Assembly (NCBI GenBank): GCA_020432595.1 | Contig: JAGQGA010000395.1 | Location: forward strand, 1-5,487 | Direction of reading: 5' to 3' | From: Anaerolineales bacterium | GTDB taxonomy: Bacteria > Chloroflexota > Anaerolineae > Promineifilales > Promineifilaceae | Length of the DNA: 5,487 bases | Shown here: positions 1-3,713 of the stretch, piece after piece | Numbering within the stretch: position 1 is the stretch's first letter | Layout: the number at the start of each line of letters is the position of its first letter | Position numbers and translations under genes: made by a program | The notes under the pieces: generated by a model | Seen by the model: only the letters and a program-made list of their open reading frames with translations | What the model was told of the DNA's origin: nothing | The model's database searches: none

Positions 1-2
1 GC

Positions 3-869
3 TACAAACCCGATTGGCGCATGTTCACCGACATTTTCTCGATTGGCGTACCGTCGGGGATTCAAGGGCTGTTTCGCAACGGGTCGCGGCTGCTGGTGGT
101 CAGCATTGTGGCCGCCACCGAAGTGGGCACCTATGGCGTGGCGGCTCTGTCCATTGGCTTGCAGGTGGAATCGCTGGCGTTTATGCCGGTGCTGGGGCTG
201 AATGTGGCCGCCACCAGCCTCGTGGGGCAGGCATTGGGCAGTTGGCAAACGGAAACGGCGCGGCAGCGGGGTAATTCGGCTCTGCTGTTGGGCATTGGGC
301 TAATGGTGGTGCTGGTAGCACCGATTATCATTTTCGCCCCGGCCATTTTGCGGCTGTTTGACCCCAGTGCCCATCCGATTGTGCAGTCGGCCGGCACGGC
401 CTATATGCGTATCAACACGGTGGCACTGCCGATTGGGGCGGTAGCTATGGTTGCCAACGGGGCACTGCGTGGCGCGGGTGATTCCACGCCAGGGATGATG
501 AGTACGCTGATCGGGCGGGCGATTGGCGGGGTGGCGTTGGCTTACCTACTGGCCGTTATAATTGGGTATGGGTCGCTGGGGGTGTGGTGGGCACTGGCGC
601 TGAGCCAGGTGTTCGAGGCGGTGTATATGATATACCGCTGGCGGGGTGAGGCGTGGCTGAGGGTGGCGTTGCGGAAAACGGCCGTTTATCGCCAACACCT
701 CCACCACCTGCCCGAACAAATCCAGCAGCAATTCCTGCGCGAAATCCGCACCCCGCTTATGGCAGCCCCCACTGCCCTGGAACTGGTGCAAGAGGATGGC
801 GTAGTTTACCAACTGCCAGACGGGGACAAAACCGTACATTTTACTGACAACAACTACATTTTAGTGTAG
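3..869 (+). CDS. MATE family efflux transporter, C-terminal part (5' end outside window)
   Basis: This is the C-terminal two-thirds of a MATE (multidrug and toxic compound extrusion) antiporter. The family exports drugs or cations across the inner membrane in exchange for Na+ or H+. The frame is open to the left edge, so the ATG at 21 is internal; residues are numbered from it. The segment IGVPSGIQ (8-15) resembles the start of the second six-helix bundle. VGQALG (68-73) and LRGAGDSTPGM (149-159) are typical MATE loop signatures. Hydrophobic segments lie near 23-45, 54-70, 87-108, 132-148, 163-183 and 185-204, matching six C-terminal helices. After the last helix a polar tail of about 75 residues (208-282) follows; it is longer than I expect for the family and I recognise no domain in it. 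An iterated palindrome lies in the tail (Lys-Thr-Ala-Val). The stop codon lies inside a hairpin. The family call is secure; the substrate is unknown. Confidence 0.9.
   Translation, partial: YKPDWRMFTDIFSIGVPSGIQGLFRNGSRLLVVSIVAATEVGTYGVAALSIGLQVESLAFMPVLGLNVAATSLVGQALGSWQTETARQRGNSALLLGIGLMVVLVAPIIIFAPAILRLFDPSAHPIVQSAGTAYMRINTVALPIGAVAMVANGALRGAGDSTPGMMSTLIGRAIGGVALAYLLAVIIGYGSLGVWWALALSQVFEAVYMIYRWRGEAWLRVALRKTAVYRQHLHHLPEQIQQQFLREIRTPLMAAPTALELVQEDGVVYQLPDGDKTVHFTDNNYILV
677..686. repeat. Iterated palindrome AACGGCCGTT, copy 1
   Basis: Exact copy, extended to AAACGGCCGTTT. It lies in the soluble tail of the MATE protein and is read as Lys-Thr-Ala-Val-Tyr. Confidence 0.9.
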
Positions 870-893
870 AGACGCAAAATCTTGCGTCTCTAC
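866..893. repeat. Perfect 12-bp inverted repeat overlapping the MATE stop codon
   Basis: The left arm GTAGAGACGCAA (866-877) and right arm TTGCGTCTCTAC (882-893) are exact reverse complements around a 4-base loop, AATC. The left arm contains the TAG stop (867-869) of the transporter. The sequence after the right arm is GGTAAATATA, with no U-run, so it is not a canonical intrinsic terminator. From memory, near-identical GTAGAGACGC palindromes are dispersed in some cyanobacteria and filamentous or Chloroflexota genomes. I therefore read it as a copy of a dispersed palindromic repeat, possibly acting as an mRNA 3'-end stabiliser. Confidence 0.85.
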
Positions 894-905
894 GGTAAAT
901 ATATC

Positions 906-912
906 AAAGGAA
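906..912 (+). promoter_or_regulatory. Ribosome binding site of the OsmC-family gene
   Basis: AAAGGAA with its GGA 9 bases before the ATG at 921 is a good Shine-Dalgarno match. It decides the start, because the only longer in-frame alternative (TTG at 882) lies in the right arm of the preceding palindrome and has no such site. Confidence 0.7.
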
Positions 913-920
913 CAAACAAC

Positions 921-1352
921 ATGGGCAACATTGCCGTACAGTGGACTGGCGACGACAGCCAGATGTTTATTGGGCGCGACAGCTTCGGCCACGTCGTCAT
1001 GGCCGGGTCATGGCCGAAAGATGGCGACAGCGAATGGACAGAATGGAAAGCACTCAAACCGTCGGACATGCTGGTGCTGAGTCTGGCCTCCTGCTCTGGC
1101 TACGACGTGGTCATGATTTTAAAGCGGCAGCGGCAGGACGTGACCGGCGTGCATATTAGTGCCGACACTACCCAAGCCTCCGAACCGCCGTACCAGTTCA
1201 CTCACATCCACCTACACTACACCATCAAGGGCAACGATTTGAACCCCAAGAAAGTCGAACGCGCTATTGACCTATCGGAAAACAAATATTGCTCCGTCGC
1301 AGCCACCATCAAAGGGGTGACGGAGATTACACACAGTTTTGTAATTGAATAG
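921..1352 (+). CDS. OsmC family protein (predicted peroxide-related thiol enzyme)
   Basis: This 143-residue cytosolic protein belongs to the OsmC/Ohr superfamily, whose best-studied members are homodimeric thiol peroxidases that reduce organic hydroperoxides with two cysteines. The first is Cys58, within [19 protein letters not shown], which fits the family's long central helix. The second is Cys124, within [12 protein letters not shown]. The length matches the family (about 140 residues). It lacks features that would separate Ohr from OsmC with certainty, and resembles the broad YhfA-like OsmC group, for which the physiological substrate is unclear. It starts 51 bases after the transporter stop and could be read on the same transcript. 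Its TAG stop abuts a long hairpin. The family call is confident; the peroxidase activity is inferred from the paired cysteines. Confidence 0.88.
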   Translation: MGNIAVQWTGDDSQMFIGRDSFGHVVMAGSWPKDGDSEWTEWKALKPSDMLVLSLASCSGYDVVMILKRQRQDVTGVHISADTTQASEPPYQFTHIHLHYTIKGNDLNPKKVERAIDLSENKYCSVAATIKGVTEITHSFVIE

Positions 1353-1415
1353 GACGCGGACAAACGCGGACAAACACGGACAAAAATCCGCGTTTGTCTG
1401 TGTTCGTCCGCGTCC
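1352..1415. repeat. Long imperfect hairpin built of 10-bp tandem units
   Basis: The 29-base arms 1352-1380 and 1387-1415 pair around a 6-base loop (CAAAAA). I count 25 Watson-Crick pairs, 2 G-U pairs and 2 A-C mismatches. The left arm is made of three tandem 10-mers: ACGCGGACAA (1354-1363), ACGCGGACAA (1364-1373) and ACACGGACAA (1374-1383). The right arm carries the complementary degenerate units TCCGCGTTTG, TCTGTGTTCG and TCCGCGTCCC (1387-1416). The first base is the last base of the OsmC stop. The hairpin ends 9 bases before the sulfatase ATG, so it fills nearly the whole intergenic gap. There is no U-tract after it. Possible roles are a dispersed repeat, an mRNA stabiliser or an attenuator; the sequence alone does not decide. 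Confidence 0.85.
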
Positions 1416-1424
1416 CATCTGCCT

Positions 1425-3530
1425 ATGAAACCCAATGTCCTCTATCTCCATTCCCACGACACGGGGCGGTATATTCAGCCCTACGGCCACGGCGTGGCAA
1501 CCCCAAATTTGCAGCGGCTGGCGGAGCAAGGGGTTTTGTTTCGCAACCATTTTTGCCACAGCCCAACGTGCAGCCCCAGCCGCGCCAGTATGCTCACCGG
1601 GCTTTATGCTCATGAAAACGGGCTGTATGGGTTGGCGCATCGCGGCTTTCGGCTGCACGATCCGACGCAGCATTTGGTGCATTTTGTGCGGCAAGCTGGT
1701 TACACTACAATTTTGGCGGGGATGCAGCACGAGGCGCGGGATGAACCGGGGAATCCGGCCTGGCAGCAGCTTGGCTATGAGCAGTATTTGGGACCACCGG
1801 CAACGGCACACGAAACGGCCGTTTCCTTTCTCCAATCCAACCCCGCTCAACCCTTCTTTCTCACCGTCGGCTTTGAAGAAACACATCGGCCGTTCCCCGA
1901 ACTAGACGACAGCGACCCCAACCCCGACTACGCCCAGCCCCCAACTCCCCTGCCCAACACCCCCGAAACCCGACGCGACATGGCCGCGTTTAACAAGATG
2001 GTGCAAACGCTGGATGGCAAAATGGGGCAAGTACTGGATGCGCTTGATGCGAGTGGGCTGGCCGATAACACTCTCGTCATTTGCACCACTGACCACGGGC
2101 TAGCCTTTCCGCGCATGAAATGCACCCTCTATGATTCCGGGCTAGGGGTTATTCTGCTGCTGCGCGGCCCTGGCGGCTGCACCGGGGGCAAGGTTGTGGA
2201 TTCGATGACAAGCCACCTCGACATTTTCCCGACCGTCTGTGAGCTATTGGGATTGGAACCACCTGAAGGGCTACGAGGTCAATCTTTGTTGGGGTTAGTG
2301 GATGGTGTTGCTAAATCGCTACACGAAAAATTATTTTTTGAGGTTAGTTACCATGCGGCTTATGAACCCCAGCGAGCCATCCGCACGGCGCGGTGGAAAT
2401 ATATTCGTCGCTTTGACAACCAACCGTACCCCATTTTGCCGAACTGCGACAACAGCCCCAGCAAATGGGTGTGGCTGCAAAACGGCTGGCGTGAACAGCC
2501 GCCACCGGATGAGGCACTATTTGACCTGCTGTTTGACCCCAACGAAACCAACAACCTGATCAACGCGCCAAGCCACAAGGCTATTGCGGCCGACCTGCGG
2601 CAGCAACTGGTGGATTGGATGGCGGAAACGGATGACCCGCTGCGGCTGGGGCGAATGCCTGCGCCAGAAACGGCCGTTATCAACCCACCCGACATCATTT
2701 CGCCCAACGAAGTCGAGCTTTTCCCCGCCAACGAGCCAATTTTGGCTGCCGACCGTCTACCGCTGGTGAATGGGCATTTGGATAAACGGCCGTTTTTCCT
2801 CGAAGGGGGCAAGGTAGGCGTGCTGCTGCTGCACGGGCTAACCGCCACCCCCGCCGAAGTACGGCTGCTGGCACAACGGCTCCATGCCAACGGTTACACC
2901 ATTGCCGCCCCCCTGCTGCCCGGCCATGGCATCCAGCCCGAAGATTTAAACGAGGTTCGCTGGCGTGATTGGGTGTGGGAAGCGGAAATGGCGTATCAGC
3001 ATTTGGCGACGGTGTGTGACCAAGTGTTTGTGGGAGGTGAATCCACCGGCGGGGCGATTGCGCTCCATTTGGCCGCCGACCACCCCGAAATCGCTGGAGT
3101 GTTGGCCTACGCCCCAGCCATCAAGCTGGCGCTGACGGTGGCCGATATTGCGAAATTATACGCTGCCGCGCCGCTGATTGATGCCATTCCCAAGGAAAAT
3201 GTTCACGACAACCCGTATTGGCAGGGGTATCGGGTGAATCCACTGTGGGCGGTGGTGGAGTTGATGCGGCTAGGGCGGGAGGTGCGGCATCGGCTGGGTG
3301 AGATTCGCCAGCCGGTGCTGGTGATGCAGGGGCGGCACGACGAAACAATTGCCCCAGACTGCGGCGAGATGATCATGGCGGGGGTGGCTTCATCGCAAAA
3401 GGAGCTACGCTGGCTGGAGCGGTCGGGGCATGTGGTTTTGCTGGAGAGGGAGTTGGGGAAAATAACGGCCGTTACGGAGCGGTTTATGGCGGGGGTGTTG
3501 GGGGTTGAGGCAGCGAATGGGAACGAATAA
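1425..3530 (+). CDS. Bifunctional protein: SGSH-like sulfatase fused to Est30-like alpha/beta-hydrolase
   Basis: Residues 1-430 form a type I sulfatase, most like N-sulfoglucosamine sulfohydrolase (SGSH). It has the metal-site motif HSHDTGR (9-15), the formylglycine motif CSPSR with Cys49, then SMLTGL and HENGLYGL. THRPF (His154), TTDHG (Asp223/His224) and Lys232 complete most of the active site. The usual basic residue of the G-K-x-H motif is replaced by Met100 (GMQH, His102 kept). Cys49 would need conversion to formylglycine by FGE or anSME. Residues 455-690 form a complete serine hydrolase: oxyanion LLLHG (467-471), nucleophile GESTG (Ser540), Asp639 (GRHDE) and His669 (RSGHV). This resembles Geobacillus Est30-type carboxylesterases and monoacylglycerol lipases. 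There is no signal peptide, so it is probably cytosolic. The linker is residues 431-454. The ATG is chosen because the sulfatase fold begins at once (NVLYLHS), though no Shine-Dalgarno precedes it. The substrate is unknown; a sulfated, acylated compound is only a guess. Confidence 0.9.
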   Translation: MKPNVLYLHSHDTGRYIQPYGHGVATPNLQRLAEQGVLFRNHFCHSPTCSPSRASMLTGLYAHENGLYGLAHRGFRLHDPTQHLVHFVRQAGYTTILAGMQHEARDEPGNPAWQQLGYEQYLGPPATAHETAVSFLQSNPAQPFFLTVGFEETHRPFPELDDSDPNPDYAQPPTPLPNTPETRRDMAAFNKMVQTLDGKMGQVLDALDASGLADNTLVICTTDHGLAFPRMKCTLYDSGLGVILLLRGPGGCTGGKVVDSMTSHLDIFPTVCELLGLEPPEGLRGQSLLGLVDGVAKSLHEKLFFEVSYHAAYEPQRAIRTARWKYIRRFDNQPYPILPNCDNSPSKWVWLQNGWREQPPPDEALFDLLFDPNETNNLINAPSHKAIAADLRQQLVDWMAETDDPLRLGRMPAPETAVINPPDIISPNEVELFPANEPILAADRLPLVNGHLDKRPFFLEGGKVGVLLLHGLTATPAEVRLLAQRLHANGYTIAAPLLPGHGIQPEDLNEVRWRDWVWEAEMAYQHLATVCDQVFVGGESTGGAIALHLAADHPEIAGVLAYAPAIKLALTVADIAKLYAAAPLIDAIPKENVHDNPYWQGYRVNPLWAVVELMRLGREVRHRLGEIRQPVLVMQGRHDETIAPDCGEMIMAGVASSQKELRWLERSGHVVLLERELGKITAVTERFMAGVLGVEAANGNE
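1814..1823. repeat. Iterated palindrome AACGGCCGTT, copy 2
   Basis: Exact copy inside a 14-bp palindrome, GAAACGGCCGTTTC (1812-1825). It is read as Glu-Thr-Ala-Val (residues 130-133) in the sulfatase domain. A one-mismatch relative, ATCGGCCGTT, lies at 1885-1894. Confidence 0.9.
2669..2678. repeat. Iterated palindrome AACGGCCGTT, copy 3
   Basis: Exact copy read as Glu-Thr-Ala-Val (residues 415-418), at the C-terminal end of the sulfatase domain. Confidence 0.9.
2785..2794. repeat. Iterated palindrome AACGGCCGTT, copy 4
   Basis: Exact copy, extended to AAACGGCCGTTT. It is the only genic copy in a different frame (Asp-Lys-Arg-Pro-Phe, residues 453-457). It marks the start of the esterase domain. 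Confidence 0.9.
3464..3473. repeat. Iterated palindrome AACGGCCGTT, copy 5
   Basis: Exact copy within TAACGGCCGTTA (3463-3474). It is read as Ile-Thr-Ala-Val-Thr (680-684) near the C-terminus of the esterase domain. Confidence 0.9.
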
Positions 3531-3580
3531 ACGAATGAAAAGCGGGCAGCCCATTCGTTTATTCGTTCCAACATTCGTTG
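3514..3580. repeat. Long hairpin of ATTCGTT-type 8-bp units spanning the sulfatase-esterase stop
   Basis: The arms 3520-3537 and 3552-3569 are an exact 18-bp inverted repeat around a 14-base loop. After a 2-base bulge (3570-3571) the stem continues 6 bp further (3514-3519 with 3572-3577). The left arm includes tandem units ACGAATAA (3523-3530) and ACGAATGA (3531-3538). The right side has ATTCGTTT (3553-3560), ATTCGTTC (3561-3568) and ATTCGTTG (3573-3580). The TAA stop (3528-3530) lies in the left arm, so the last residues of the protein are encoded by the repeat. No U-run follows (TTGTCCCC), which argues against a simple intrinsic terminator, although the stem could still contribute to 3'-end formation. 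Confidence 0.85.
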
Positions 3581-3618
3581 TCCCCTTCACCCAAACCAAA
3601 GATTAACACTCGCTAGAA

Positions 3619-3628
3619 AACGGCCGTT
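3619..3628. repeat. Iterated palindrome AACGGCCGTT, copy 6
   Basis: Exact intergenic copy, between the ATTCGTT hairpin and the promoter-like zone. Confidence 0.9.
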
Positions 3629-3654
3629 AACCGATGCCAGCCAAAAAACATCCA

Positions 3655-3682
3655 TTTAGAATACGGTTGCGTATGATATAAA
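3655..3682 (+). promoter_or_regulatory. Possible sigma-70-like promoter for the membrane enzyme gene
   Basis: TTTAGA (3655-3660, 4 of 6 to TTGACA), a 16-base spacer and TATAAA (3677-3682, 5 of 6 to TATAAT) form a plausible core promoter. An overlapping TATGAT (3672-3677) is an alternative -10. The predicted start would be near 3684-3690, so the transcript would begin almost exactly at the 24-bp palindrome. This is a pattern match in an AT-rich stretch only. Confidence 0.35.
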
Positions 3683-3687
3683 AAACG

Positions 3688-3692
3688 AAGGA
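3688..3692 (+). promoter_or_regulatory. Candidate Shine-Dalgarno for the TTG start at 3706
   Basis: AAGGA ends 13 bases before the TTG at 3706, which is longer than ideal. Its last three bases are the first bases of the 24-bp palindrome, so folding of that element would compete with ribosome access. No better site exists for the alternative TTG codons at 3715 and 3727. Confidence 0.4.
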
Positions 3693-3713
3693 CACAAACG
3701 GCCGTTTGTGTCC
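3690..3713. promoter_or_regulatory. Perfect 24-bp palindrome at the start of the membrane enzyme gene
   Basis: Positions 3690-3701 (GGACACAAACGG) are the exact reverse complement of 3702-3713, with no spacer and AACGGCCGTT at the centre. The element lies between the promoter-like sequence and the first codons, and includes the proposed TTG start (3706). It could be an operator for a dimeric repressor, an mRNA hairpin covering the start, or simply an extended copy of the iterated palindrome. Its position favours a regulatory role, but this is inference. Confidence 0.5.
3697..3706. repeat. Iterated palindrome AACGGCCGTT, copy 7
   Basis: Exact copy forming the centre of the 24-bp palindrome; its last base is the first base of the proposed TTG start codon. 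Confidence 0.9.

Larger units (their letters stand above)
3531..3705 (+). other. Non-coding gap between the fusion gene and the membrane enzyme gene
   Basis: This 175-base gap is the largest non-coding stretch in the window. It holds the rest of the ATTCGTT hairpin, one AACGGCCGTT copy at 3619, an AT-rich promoter-like zone around 3655-3682 and most of a 24-bp palindrome. I see no tRNA or small ORF with a ribosome site in it. It most likely separates two transcription units. Confidence 0.6.

Noticed and set aside
882..920. Longer start (TTG at 882) for the OsmC-family gene
   Set aside because: It lies in the right arm of a palindromic repeat and has no ribosome site, while ATG 921 has AAAGGAA at good spacing and the OsmC fold does not need the extra 13 residues.
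1352..1416. CRISPR array
   Set aside because: The direct units are 10 bp with no spacers, and the two halves are complementary; this is a hairpin of tandem units, not repeats with unique spacers.
1272..1886. 204-codon open frame on the minus strand
   Set aside because: It runs antisense through the end of the OsmC gene, the tandem-unit hairpin and the sulfatase active-site region. Its translation shows no recognisable fold; it is a shadow of the high-GC coding strand.
2360..2890. 176-codon open frame on the minus strand
   Set aside because: It is antisense to the sulfatase-esterase junction and rich in Ser/Arg, with no recognisable motif.
1425..3530. Two separate genes (sulfatase and esterase)
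   Set aside because: No stop codon, frameshift or convincing Shine-Dalgarno lies between the domains; the frame is continuous through the linker.
866..3580. Rho-independent terminators at the three gene ends
   Set aside because: The stems are strong, but none is followed by a run of U; I call them palindromic repeats with possible 3'-end roles instead.
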